Assembly (NCBI GenBank): GCA_046348365.1 | Contig: JAXMEL010000002.1 | Coordinates: 558,001 to 622,000, forward strand | DNA length: 64,000 nucleotides | Direction: 5' to 3' | From: JAEUPI01 sp046348365 | Lineage (GTDB): Bacteria > Pseudomonadota > Gammaproteobacteria > Burkholderiales > Burkholderiaceae_C | Part shown: positions 19,776 to 28,138 of the stretch, piece after piece | Numbering within the stretch: the stretch's first letter is position 1 | Layout of the letters: every line of letters begins with the position of its first letter | Position numbers and translations under genes: made by a program | Notes under the pieces: model-generated | Told to the model about the DNA's origin: nothing | Databases searched by the model: none | Seen by the model: only the letters and a program-made list of their open reading frames with translations

Positions 19776-21302
19776 TCACTGCAGCGCGGCGGAGAGGTCG
19801 CCGATGTTGGCGCGCACGCCCGGCAGCGGCTCCAGCGCCCAGCGCCGGGTGATGAACTTGATGATCGAGCCGGTGTCGTAGACCGTGTGGTCGACATGGC
19901 CGCGCTTGACGTGCGGGCCGACGATCAGCGCCGGGATGCGCGTGCCGGGGCCGAAGCGGTCGCCCCAGCCGGGGCCGGCGGGTGGCGGCGCGTGATCCCA
20001 GTAGCCGCCGTTCTCGTCGTAGGTGAGCACCACCAGCATGCGGCCCCATTGCGGGCTGGCACGCAGCTTCTCGAGGATCGCGGCCATGTGCTCGTCGCCG
20101 CTCTTCACGTCGGTGTACGACGGATGCTGCGTGTAGCGCCCCGCCGGCTTGTAGAAACTCACCGCGGGCAGGCTGCCGGCTTCGATGTCGCGCACGAAGT
20201 CGTCGCCGTCGCGCAGGTGCGTCTCGCGGTCGCGCTGGCCGGGCGCGAAGCGCGTGTAGTAGTTGAACGGCTGGTGATGCGGCTGGAACATCGGGCTGCC
20301 GTCGTCGCGCGCGTAGATCACCTTGCGCTTGACGCTGGCCGGCTGCTGGCCGTCGGCCAGCGCGAGGTTCCAGCCGCCGGCGTACCAGCGCCACGACACG
20401 CCCTTGGCGCTCAGCGTGTCGCCGACCGTGCGCGCGCCTTGCGGCGGCAGCGCCGCGCCGAGCTGCGGCGTGCCCTTGGGGTCGGCCATCGTGAGCGCGC
20501 CGCCATCGGCCGGCGCGATGCCGCTCGGCTGGTACGGCGGCTGCGTGGTGTTGACCGACCAGCCGTCGGGCGTGACCTGGCCGCCGAGGCCGGAGCTGAA
20601 CACCTGCACCGCACCGTCGTTGGCCGACGGCGAGCCGGGCCGCTTCTCGAGCTTGCCGCCAGCGTCGAGCCGCGCGCGCATCGCCGGCGGCGCATCGTCG
20701 TGGCGTGGTGCGCAGGCGCAGATCAGGTACTGGTGATTCAGGTACGAGCCGCCGAAGGCGCCCATGAAGAAGCGGTCTGCCAGCGTGTATTCGCGCGCCC
20801 ATTGCCACAGCTTGAGCGACGAGCCGTCGTAGTGGCCCATCGCCCAGCCGCCGACGGTGGACATCGCGGCGAAGCGGTTGTTCCTGCCGCCGTTGATCTG
20901 CTCCTGGTTGTGGAAGAACGCGTGAATCGGGCTCGGCGCGAGCTGGTCGATGCGGCGATCCACCGGCGCAGCGTCGATGCGAAAGGGCTTGTTCGGCAGC
21001 CGCGGAAAGCGCGCATCGGGCTTGCCGTCGGCGCCGAAGACCACCAGCTCCTTCAGCGGTTGGCCGTCGTGGTCGAGCTGCGTCGCCTGCTCGGCCGTGG
21101 CCTGGGCCACGCCGTCGGCGCCGGGGAACAGGCCGTAGAGATGGTCGAAGCTGCGGTTCTCGGCGTAGATCACCACCAGGTGGTCGATGCGGTTCAGCGC
21201 CGCGTCGGGCCGCGGCGTGCTCGTGCCGAGCGGGCTGCAGGCGGCGATCAGCGTCAGGGTCAGGGCGAGCGGCACGGCCGCATGGCGCGCAGATCGATTC
21301 AC
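19776..21302 (-). CDS. Lipoprotein phosphoesterase (phospholipase C / acid phosphatase AcpA family)
   Basis: 508 residues from a GTG at 21302 preceded by GGAGGAG with ideal spacing; longer in-frame starts run antisense through tgt and are rejected. The N-terminus (NRSARHAAVPLALTLTLIAAC) is a lipoprotein signal with lipobox IAAC. The phosphoesterase family is shown by ENRSFDHLYG, HNQEQINGG, GGSYLNHQYLICACAP and YDENGGYWDHAPPP, which carry metal and nucleophile residues. Members cleave phosphomonoesters or phospholipids outside the cytoplasm. The substrate is unknown. It interrupts the queA-tgt pair, on the opposite strand. Confidence 0.88.
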   Translation of the reverse strand: MNRSARHAAVPLALTLTLIAACSPLGTSTPRPDAALNRIDHLVVIYAENRSFDHLYGLFPGADGVAQATAEQATQLDHDGQPLKELVVFGADGKPDARFPRLPNKPFRIDAAPVDRRIDQLAPSPIHAFFHNQEQINGGRNNRFAAMSTVGGWAMGHYDGSSLKLWQWAREYTLADRFFMGAFGGSYLNHQYLICACAPRHDDAPPAMRARLDAGGKLEKRPGSPSANDGAVQVFSSGLGGQVTPDGWSVNTTQPPYQPSGIAPADGGALTMADPKGTPQLGAALPPQGARTVGDTLSAKGVSWRWYAGGWNLALADGQQPASVKRKVIYARDDGSPMFQPHHQPFNYYTRFAPGQRDRETHLRDGDDFVRDIEAGSLPAVSFYKPAGRYTQHPSYTDVKSGDEHMAAILEKLRASPQWGRMLVVLTYDENGGYWDHAPPPAGPGWGDRFGPGTRIPALIVGPHVKRGHVDHTVYDTGSIIKFITRRWALEPLPGVRANIGDLSAALQ

Positions 21303-21389
21303 GGCGGTCTCCTCCAATCGCTGTGGGGTCGGTGGCGGTGTCGCGCGATGGTAGCGTCGCGGCGAAGCCCGGCTGCGACAATCGCGCGC

Positions 21390-22520
21390 ATGCTGGCGTT
21401 CGAGCTGCTGCACACCGAAGGGCTGGCCCGCCGCGGCCGCCTGGTGCTGAACCACGGCGAGGTCGACACGCCGCAGTTCATGCCGGTGGGCACCTACGGC
21501 AGCGTCAAGGGCGTGCTGCCCGCGGCGCTCGAGCAGATGGGCGCGCAGATCATCCTCGGCAACACCTTCCATCTGTGGCTGCGGCCGGGGCTCGACGTGA
21601 TGCGCGCCTTCGGCGGGCTGCATGGCTTCGAGCGCTGGAGCAAGCCCATCCTCACCGACTCCGGCGGCTTCCAGGTCTGGTCGCTCGGCGCGATGCGCAA
21701 GATCAGCGAGCAGGGCGTGCACTTCGCGTCACCGGTCAACGGCGACAAGCTGTTCCTCACGCCCGAGCTCAGCATGCAGATCCAGACGGTGCTGAACTCC
21801 GACATCGTGATGCAGTTCGACGAATGCACGCCCTACGAAAGCGGCGGCCGCCTCACCACCGAGCGCGAGGCGCGCGCGTCGATGGAGCTGAGCCTGCGCT
21901 GGGCGCGGCGCTGCCAGGCCGAGTTCGCGCGCCTGGCCAACCCGCATGCGCTGTTCGGCATCGTGCAGGGCGGCATGTTCGAGTCGCTGCGCGAGGCCTC
22001 GGTCGCTGGCCTGGTCGAGCTAGACCTGCCGGGCTACGCGATCGGCGGCGTCAGCGTCGGCGAGCCCAAGGACGACATGCGCCGCATCGTGGCGCACACG
22101 CCGCAGCGCCTGCCGTCGCACAAGCCGCGCTACCTGATGGGCGTGGGCACGCCGGAGGATCTGGTCGAGGGCGTCGCGCACGGCGTGGACCTGTTCGATT
22201 GCGTGATGCCCACGCGCAATGCGCGCAACGGGCATCTCTTCACCCGCTTCGGCGACCTGAAGATCCGCAACGCGCGCCACAAGGCCGACCCGCTGCCGAT
22301 CGACGAGACCTGCAGCTGCCCCACCTGCACCGGCGGCTTCTCGCGCGCCTACCTGCACCACCTGGACCGCTGCGGCGAGATGCTGGCGCCGATGCTGGCG
22401 AGCATCCACAACGTGCACTACTACCTGAACCTGATGCGCGAGATCCGCGAGGCGATCGCGGCGCAGCGTTTCGCGGCCTTCGCGGCGCAGTTCGCGCGCG
22501 ACCGCGCACGCGGGGTGTAG
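21390..22520 (+). CDS. tgt: Queuine tRNA-guanine transglycosylase
   Basis: 376 residues, full length. The TIM barrel has ILTDSGGFQVWSLG, FGIVQGGMFESLR, AIGGVSVGEPKDDM and FDCVMPTRNARNG, with the nucleophile Asp in LFDCVMPTR. The zinc site is CSCPTC with a later HHLDRCGEMLA. It exchanges G34 of target tRNAs for preQ1. ATG 21390 begins MLAFELLHTEG, the standard start. Divergent from the phosphoesterase gene (88 bases). Confidence 0.97.
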   Translation: MLAFELLHTEGLARRGRLVLNHGEVDTPQFMPVGTYGSVKGVLPAALEQMGAQIILGNTFHLWLRPGLDVMRAFGGLHGFERWSKPILTDSGGFQVWSLGAMRKISEQGVHFASPVNGDKLFLTPELSMQIQTVLNSDIVMQFDECTPYESGGRLTTEREARASMELSLRWARRCQAEFARLANPHALFGIVQGGMFESLREASVAGLVELDLPGYAIGGVSVGEPKDDMRRIVAHTPQRLPSHKPRYLMGVGTPEDLVEGVAHGVDLFDCVMPTRNARNGHLFTRFGDLKIRNARHKADPLPIDETCSCPTCTGGFSRAYLHHLDRCGEMLAPMLASIHNVHYYLNLMREIREAIAAQRFAAFAAQFARDRARGV

Positions 22521-22545
22521 CGCACGCGCCGCGTGGCGCGCGCCG

Positions 22546-24447
22546 TCAGTGCCGCAGCAGCTCGGCCACGCGATCTTGCAGCGCCTGCGGCGAAACCGCG
22601 ACCGCCGGCATCGGCACGGCGGCGATCAAGCCGACGCGACTGAACCAGCCGCGCCGGAACGGCCTGACCATGGCCGTGCCGCCCTCGATGCGCGAGAAGT
22701 ACGAGCCCCACAGGTTGCGCAGCGCCACCGGCACCACCGGCACCGGGCGCCGCTCGAGGATCTTCATGATGCCGCCCTTGAAGGGCTGCAGCTCGCCGTC
22801 GCGCGTGATGCCGCCTTCGGGGAAGATGCCGAGCAGGTCGCCCTCGGCGAGCACGCGGTCGGCGGCCTCGAACGCGGCGGCGTAAATCTGCGGGTGCTCC
22901 TTCTGCGGCGCGATCGGGATCGCCTTGGCGAGCTTGAACAGCCAGCCGAGCACCGGCACGGCGAAGATGCGATGGTCCATCACGAAGCGGATCGGCCGCG
23001 GGCTGGCCGCCATGAGCAGCACCGCGTCGACGAAGCTCACGTGGTTGCACGCCACGATCGCCGCGCCCTCGGTGGGGATGTGCTCGTCGCCGCGCACCCT
23101 GAAGCGGTAGACGAGGCGCGAGGCCACGAAGGCCACGAAGCGCAGCAGGTATTCGGGCACCAGCAGGAAGATGTAGCCGGCGACGATCGCGTTGGCCAGC
23201 GCCGTGAGGCCGAAGACCTGCGCGATCGAGAGGCCCGACGCCAGCAGCGCGCCGACGATCAGGCTGCTGGCGATCATGAACACCGCGTTGAGGATGTTGT
23301 TGGCCGCGATGATGCGTGCGCGGTGGCTGGCCGGCGAGCGGATCTGGATCAGCGCGTACATCGGCACGCTGTACAGCCCCGCGCAGGCGCTGAGCAGGAA
23401 CAGATCGGCCAGCACGCGCCAGTGCGCGCTCTCGGCGAGGAAGGTGCCCACGGTCTGCGTCGGCACGCCGGGCAGGCCGCGCGAGGCGAAGTACAGGTCG
23501 GCCGCGAACACGCTCATGCCGATCGCGCCCAGCGGCACGAGGCCGATCTCCACGTGCCGGCGCGACAGCGTCTCGGTGAGCAGCGAGCCCGCGCCGATGC
23601 CCACCGAGAACACCACCAGCAGCAGCGAGGCCACGTGCTCGTCGCCGTGCAGCACGTCTTTGGCGAACGACGGGAACTGCGACAGGAACACCGCGCCGAA
23701 GAACCACATCCACGAGATGCCCAGCAGCGAGCGGAACACCACCAGGTTCTCGTGCGCGAGCCGCAGGTTGCGCCAGGTTTCGGTGACCGGGTTCCAGTTG
23801 ATGCGCAGATCGGGCGCCGAGGCCGGCGTGGCCGGCACCCATTGCGACACCGCGCGCCCTGCGATCGCCAGCGCCAGCGACACCACCGCCACCGCCTGCG
23901 CGCCGGGCAGCCCCGCGCCGGCCGGCAGCGCGATCAAGAGGCCGCCGGCCACGTTGCCGAGCAGGATGGCCACGAAGGTGCCCATCTCGATCATGCCGTT
24001 GCCGCCGGTGAGCTCGCGTTCGCTCAGGTGCTGCGGCAGGTAGGCGTACTTCACCGGGCCGAACAACGTGCTGTGCAGCCCGAGCAGGAAGATGCAGCCG
24101 AGCATCAGCGCCACCTGCGTCGTGAGCAGGCCCACCGCCGCCAGCACCATGATCACGATCTCGAGGTTCTTGACCATGCGCGTCAGCGTGGCCTTGTCGA
24201 ACTTGTCGGCCAGTTGGCCCGAGGTGGCCGAGAACAGCAGGAACGGCGCGATGAACACCGCGCCGATCGCCAGGCCCGCCATTGCCGGCGGCAGCCAGCC
24301 CACCTGCAGGCGATAGGTCACCAGTACCGTGAAGGCGAACTTGAAGACGTTGTCGTTCGCCGCGCCGAGGAACTGCGTCCAGAAGAACGGCGCGAAGCGG
24401 CGCTGGCGGAGCAGGGCGAACTGGTTCGGGTGCGATGGCGAGCTCAT
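22546..24447 (-). CDS. Fused MFS transporter / lysophospholipid acyltransferase (LplT-PlsC type)
   Basis: 633 residues from ATG 24447, preceded by GAGGAG; a longer frame is rejected. Residues 1 to about 410 form a 12-helix MFS domain resembling the lysophospholipid flippase LplT (LGAANDNVFKFAFTVLVTYRL near the start). The remainder is a PlsC acyltransferase with CNHVSFVD (HX4D), FPEGGITRDG and PVVPVALRN. The fusion would import a lysophospholipid or similar lipid and reacylate it on the inner leaflet. Unlike E. coli Aas there is no acyl-ACP synthetase domain, so it depends on existing acyl donors. Confidence 0.88.
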   Translation of the reverse strand: MSSPSHPNQFALLRQRRFAPFFWTQFLGAANDNVFKFAFTVLVTYRLQVGWLPPAMAGLAIGAVFIAPFLLFSATSGQLADKFDKATLTRMVKNLEIVIMVLAAVGLLTTQVALMLGCIFLLGLHSTLFGPVKYAYLPQHLSERELTGGNGMIEMGTFVAILLGNVAGGLLIALPAGAGLPGAQAVAVVSLALAIAGRAVSQWVPATPASAPDLRINWNPVTETWRNLRLAHENLVVFRSLLGISWMWFFGAVFLSQFPSFAKDVLHGDEHVASLLLVVFSVGIGAGSLLTETLSRRHVEIGLVPLGAIGMSVFAADLYFASRGLPGVPTQTVGTFLAESAHWRVLADLFLLSACAGLYSVPMYALIQIRSPASHRARIIAANNILNAVFMIASSLIVGALLASGLSIAQVFGLTALANAIVAGYIFLLVPEYLLRFVAFVASRLVYRFRVRGDEHIPTEGAAIVACNHVSFVDAVLLMAASPRPIRFVMDHRIFAVPVLGWLFKLAKAIPIAPQKEHPQIYAAAFEAADRVLAEGDLLGIFPEGGITRDGELQPFKGGIMKILERRPVPVVPVALRNLWGSYFSRIEGGTAMVRPFRRGWFSRVGLIAAVPMPAVAVSPQALQDRVAELLRH

Positions 24448-24605
24448 GGGCTCCTCGTGGGTGGGGCGGACCGTGGGCACAGTGGCCGACGCCGTCGCTG
24501 TCGTCGCGGGCCACTGTAGTCGTGATGAATCGTGATGGGCTGGCATGCTCATGTGTCAGAGATCACGGTGCATGTCGCGCCGCTCGGCAAACCGCGAAGA
24601 TCGCC

Positions 24606-25874
24606 TCAGGCATGGCGGCCTCCCGCTGCGGGCGGTGTATCGCCGGCAGTGCGGAAATGACGTCCTGCGGCGAACAGCTCGTCCGACAGGCGGTGTCCGC
24701 GCCAGCGCAGCCTGCGCTTGAGGGCGAAGTCGAACAGGAGCGGGTTGAGCTCGCGCACGCGTTCGAGGTCGGCGGCGTCAGCAGTGCTCAGCACTCCAGC
24801 GCGCACGAGTGGCGGCGTGCGCAGCAGCAGCGGCACGCAGGGCAGCGGATAGTCCGAACCGTGCATCAGGCGCGGATGCCAGCTGTCGCGTTCGATCACC
24901 GTGCGCCAGACCTCGGGCGATCGATTGACCTGCCAGACGGCGGACACGTCGCCGCAGAGTCGGTCGTTCCATTCGGGCTCCGACATCAGACGCGCAAACA
25001 GCGAAAACGCGCTGACATCGCCCGGACGCCGCGCGTCGAGATCGCGAGCGGTGCCCAGCGAGGCGCAATGCGCGACGATCACGCGCACGCCGTGGGCCAG
25101 CGGCACGCGCGCCAGCAGCGGGTTGCCCAGGTCGTCGCGCCCCGCACCGGGCACGGCCTTCTCTTCACCGCCATGAATCAGCAGCGGCGTCCGCGTGCCG
25201 GCGAGCAGGTCGTAGACGGGCCGGCAGCGCGGATCGCGCAGGTCGATGTTCATCGCACTCGGAAGCCACTTCACGGCCACGGCGCCCTGCGCGATGGCCT
25301 GGCGCAATCGCTGTGGCGCGTCGTCGCGGTAGGGGTGGACCGACGCGATCCAGGAAAACGCCGCTGCGTGGCGCCGGGCCTGTTGCAGGGCCCATGCGTC
25401 CGGGACGTGGAACGTGGTCGATTGCGGCGCCACGCGGCCGCCGTCGTCGTGCGCGTGTTCGAAGGCCAGCAGAAGCCACCGTGCGCCTGCAGGGAAATCC
25501 TGCGTCAAGTCCAGCAGGCGCTGCACGTAGTCGTCGTCGATGCGACGCGAGCGCGCATCGACACCGGCGCCCTGGAGGATGACTCGCTTGCGCATCACCT
25601 CCATGGGGTGACGCCAGGAATCCAGCTGCGGGTTGACCCAGCATCCCGATCCGCTGTCGCCCGTGCCGAGCAGGTGGGTGTGCACGTCGCAAAGCTGCGC
25701 GGGGTCGAGGCCTTCGAACACCTGGGCCACGAGATCGGCAACGCGCGACGGCCAGTTCTGTCCGGGAACACGAGCTTCATCGGGCGTGCGCGCGTCGATC
25801 AGGCTGGTGAACAGACCACCCAGCGCGGCGGCTCCGCAGCACAAGGCATGGCGTCGAGAGATACGGTGGTGCAT
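24606..25874 (-). CDS. Tat-exported amidohydrolase-family metal hydrolase
   Basis: 422 residues from MHHRISRRHALCCGAAALGG, a twin-arginine signal (SRRHAL) with a hydrophobic stretch, pointing to folded export to the periplasm. The amidohydrolase barrel retains metal ligands: DVHTH, a lysine in AVKWLPSAMNID, LLIHGGEE, VAHCAS and the aspartate of MHGSDYPLP. The substrate is unknown. The gene is divergent from an XRE regulator across 132 bases that contain two inverted repeats, suggesting regulation by that protein. It stands out from its largely housekeeping neighbours. Confidence 0.82.
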   Translation of the reverse strand: MHHRISRRHALCCGAAALGGLFTSLIDARTPDEARVPGQNWPSRVADLVAQVFEGLDPAQLCDVHTHLLGTGDSGSGCWVNPQLDSWRHPMEVMRKRVILQGAGVDARSRRIDDDYVQRLLDLTQDFPAGARWLLLAFEHAHDDGGRVAPQSTTFHVPDAWALQQARRHAAAFSWIASVHPYRDDAPQRLRQAIAQGAVAVKWLPSAMNIDLRDPRCRPVYDLLAGTRTPLLIHGGEEKAVPGAGRDDLGNPLLARVPLAHGVRVIVAHCASLGTARDLDARRPGDVSAFSLFARLMSEPEWNDRLCGDVSAVWQVNRSPEVWRTVIERDSWHPRLMHGSDYPLPCVPLLLRTPPLVRAGVLSTADAADLERVRELNPLLFDFALKRRLRWRGHRLSDELFAAGRHFRTAGDTPPAAGGRHA

Positions 25875-25957
25875 CGCGGCTCGCTCGAAGAATTCGACGT
25901 GGGATGCATCCTGCCGCTTGCGCTGCGTTTGGTACAGTTCAACTATCCAATGTCTCG

Positions 25958-25970
25958 ATGGCATGGCCAT
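25958..25970. promoter_or_regulatory. Short inverted repeat in the amidohydrolase / XRE intergenic region
   Basis: ATGGC-atg-GCCAT, a perfect 5-3-5 inverted repeat, about 37 bases upstream of the XRE start and 84 bases from the amidohydrolase start. It is short and could be chance, but lies next to a longer repeat at 25973-25991. Confidence 0.3.
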
Positions 25971-25972
25971 TC

Positions 25973-25991
25973 GGTATCTCGATTCGATACC
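25973..25991. promoter_or_regulatory. Candidate XRE operator, GGTATC-N7-GATACC
   Basis: A perfect 6-7-6 inverted repeat ending 15 bases before the XRE regulator ATG and about 100 bases from the divergent amidohydrolase start. Size and position fit a homodimeric HTH repressor site for autoregulation. Binding by the adjacent regulator is an inference. Confidence 0.45.
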
Positions 25992-26006
25992 AGTTGCCGG
26001 CACCGC

Positions 26007-26756
26007 ATGTCTACCACCCAAACCCTGATCGACCGCCTGAAGGCCGAGCTCAAGAGCGCGGGGCTCACATATGCCGCGCTGGCGCGCGAGCTGGGCATGG
26101 CCGAGTCGAGCATCAAGCGCATGTTCGCCAAGGGCGAGATGCCGCTGACGCGCGTCGACGAGATCTGCCGCGCGTTGAAGATCGACTTCTCCGACCTCGC
26201 GCGCCAGGTGGCCGACGCGGCGCCGCTGCGGCGCGAACTCACGCCCGAGCAGGAGCGTGCGGTGGTGGCCGATCGCAAGCTGCTGCTGATGGCGATCTGC
26301 TGCCTGAGCCTGTGGACCTATGAGCAGATCGTGGCCACCTACACCTTCAGCGACGCCGAGTGCGTGAAGTACCTGGCCCAGCTCGACCGCATCGGCATCA
26401 TCGAGCTGCGGCCGCTCAACCGCTACCGGCTGCACGTGGCCAAGACGTTTCGCTGGCGGCCCGACGGGCCGGTGATGCGCTACTTCCGCGACAAGGTGGT
26501 GGCCGACTACTTCTCCGGCGGCTTCGACGGCGAGGGCGAGATGCTGATGCTGGTGCACGGCCAGATCGGGCGCTCGCTCGCCGCGCTGTTCAACGAACGG
26601 CTGCAGCGCGTGGCGCAGGACTTCGCGCAGCAGCACCTGGCCGACCAGAAGCTGCCGCCGGATCAGCGCCGCGCCTACACGCTGGTGATCGGCATGCGCT
26701 CGTGGCTGTTCGCCGCCTTCCGCGATCTCAAGCGCCACCCCGACGCCGATGACTGA
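26007..26756 (+). CDS. XRE-family transcriptional regulator
   Basis: 249 residues. The N-terminal Cro/C1 HTH (MSTTQTLIDRLKAELKSAG, then YAALARELGMAESSIKRMFAKG) spans about residues 5-60. The remaining 190 residues form an uncharacterised effector domain with RRELTPEQERAVV and YFRDKVVADYFSGGFDGEGE. Such regulators in proteobacteria often sit beside the gene they control. It overlaps the following permease gene by 8 bases, so the two are translationally coupled, and it is divergent from the amidohydrolase. Confidence 0.87.
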   Translation: MSTTQTLIDRLKAELKSAGLTYAALARELGMAESSIKRMFAKGEMPLTRVDEICRALKIDFSDLARQVADAAPLRRELTPEQERAVVADRKLLLMAICCLSLWTYEQIVATYTFSDAECVKYLAQLDRIGIIELRPLNRYRLHVAKTFRWRPDGPVMRYFRDKVVADYFSGGFDGEGEMLMLVHGQIGRSLAALFNERLQRVAQDFAQQHLADQKLPPDQRRAYTLVIGMRSWLFAAFRDLKRHPDADD

Positions 26757-27834
26757 GCTCGCGCACGGCCTCGTGCGCGACGCGTTTCGGCTGCTCGCCA
26801 CGCTGGCAGCTGCTACCGCAGCGGCGCTCGTGTGCGTCTACCTGCGCGTGCCGCTGCCGTGGATGATCGGCCCGCTCATGCTCACGGCCGCCGCCGGCAT
26901 GGCGGGGCTGCCGGTGCGCGCGTCGACGCGCCTGCGCCATGCCGGCCAGTGGGCGATCGGCGTCGTGCTGGGCCTGTACTTCACGCCACCGGTGTTCGCG
27001 GCCACGCTGCAGCTCGCGCCGGTGCTGGTGGCCGGTGCCGTCTGGGCCCTGCTGCTCGGCGACGCGTTCGCGCGCTGGCTGCGCTGGAGCCATCGCGGCG
27101 AGGCGCCGTTGCATCCGGCCACGGCCTACTTCAGCGCGGCAATCGGTGGCGCCTCGGAGATGGCCGTGCTCGCCGAGCGCCATGGCGGCGCCGTCGACGC
27201 CGTGGCCGCGGCGCATTCGCTGCGCGTGCTGCTGGTGGTGGTGATCGTGCCGTTCGCGCTGCAGCTGACCGGCGTGCACGGCGTCGAGCCGGCGCTGACC
27301 GCGCTGGGGGGCTTCGACGCGCCGGGCCTGCTGGCGCTGGTGGCGCTCACGGTGGCCGCGGCGCTCGCGGTGCGGCGCCTCGGCCTGCCCAACCCCTGGG
27401 TGCTGGGCGCGCTCGGCGTCACGATGGCGCTGACGGCCAGCGGCACGCATCTGTCGAGCCTGCCGCGCTGGGCCGCGAGCGCCGGGCAGCTCTTCATCGG
27501 CGTGGCGCTCGGCACGCGCTTCACGCCGGCGTTCCTGCGCCGCTCGCCGCGCTGGCTCGCCGCCGTGGCCGGCGGCACGGTGGCGATGATCGCCGCCTCG
27601 GCGTTGTTCGCCCTCGCGCTGGCGGCCCTGGCCGGCCTGCCGGCGGCCGGCGTGGTGCTCGGCAACTCGCCCGGCGGCATCGCCGAGATGGCCATCACCG
27701 CTGCCGTGCTGCACCTGGGCGTGCCCACCGTCACCGCGTTTCACCTGCTGCGCTACGTGGTGGTGCTCACGGCCACCGGGCCGATCTACCGCTGGCGCTT
27801 CGCGCGCGGCGCCGGCGGCCGCGCACCCGGGTAG
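26749..27834 (+). CDS. AbrB-family putative membrane transporter (PF05145 type)
   Basis: 361 residues, about ten transmembrane helices in two internally repeated halves. Both halves carry family signatures: LPWMIGPLML and GGASEMAVLAERHG in the first, NPWVLGALGVTMAL and GNSPGGIAEMAITAAVL in the second. The family is called AbrB after a putative ammonia monooxygenase label and is not related to the Bacillus regulator AbrB; members are thought to be transporters or regulators. It overlaps the XRE gene by 8 bases. The substrate is unknown. Confidence 0.85.
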   Translation: MTELAHGLVRDAFRLLATLAAATAAALVCVYLRVPLPWMIGPLMLTAAAGMAGLPVRASTRLRHAGQWAIGVVLGLYFTPPVFAATLQLAPVLVAGAVWALLLGDAFARWLRWSHRGEAPLHPATAYFSAAIGGASEMAVLAERHGGAVDAVAAAHSLRVLLVVVIVPFALQLTGVHGVEPALTALGGFDAPGLLALVALTVAAALAVRRLGLPNPWVLGALGVTMALTASGTHLSSLPRWAASAGQLFIGVALGTRFTPAFLRRSPRWLAAVAGGTVAMIAASALFALALAALAGLPAAGVVLGNSPGGIAEMAITAAVLHLGVPTVTAFHLLRYVVVLTATGPIYRWRFARGAGGRAPG

Positions 27835-28138
27835 CTCGCCGATCCCCCGGTCGGATGGGTTCGCCTGCTTGCTGCATGCGCTTTGACGCCATGCAAGCCA
27901 CCGCTGTCCCCCGCCTTCCGGTGGTTACCGCCCGATTACACTGAGACCAGAATCCGAACAGGCCGCTGGCCAGAGACGATCATCAGCCCTCCAAGCTGTT
28001 GAAGTTGGCCCACACACACGTTCTCACCGCCCGTTCTTCGCGCTCCAATCCCCCTGAACGCCGCATTGGCCGAGCCCCGCAACCGCGGGCGAGGCTGGGC
28101 CAATACCGCTTCAACAAACCTCGATGACTGGAACCCCG
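27835..28138. other. Intergenic leader before pckG
   Basis: About 300 bases without a credible gene. A possible -10 (TACACT, 27937-27942) lies about 200 bases upstream of the pckG start with a poor -35. The resulting transcript would have a long leader, but no known riboswitch class or terminator was recognised in it. Confidence 0.35.

Noticed and set aside
19887..22520. An 877-codon plus-strand frame ending in Tgt
   Set aside because: The first 500 codons are antisense to the phosphoesterase gene with a low-complexity composition. The real tgt starts at 21390.
24435..26756. A 773-codon plus-strand frame ending in the XRE regulator
   Set aside because: The N-terminal 500 codons are antisense to the amidohydrolase gene. 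The HTH start at 26007 is the true N-terminus.
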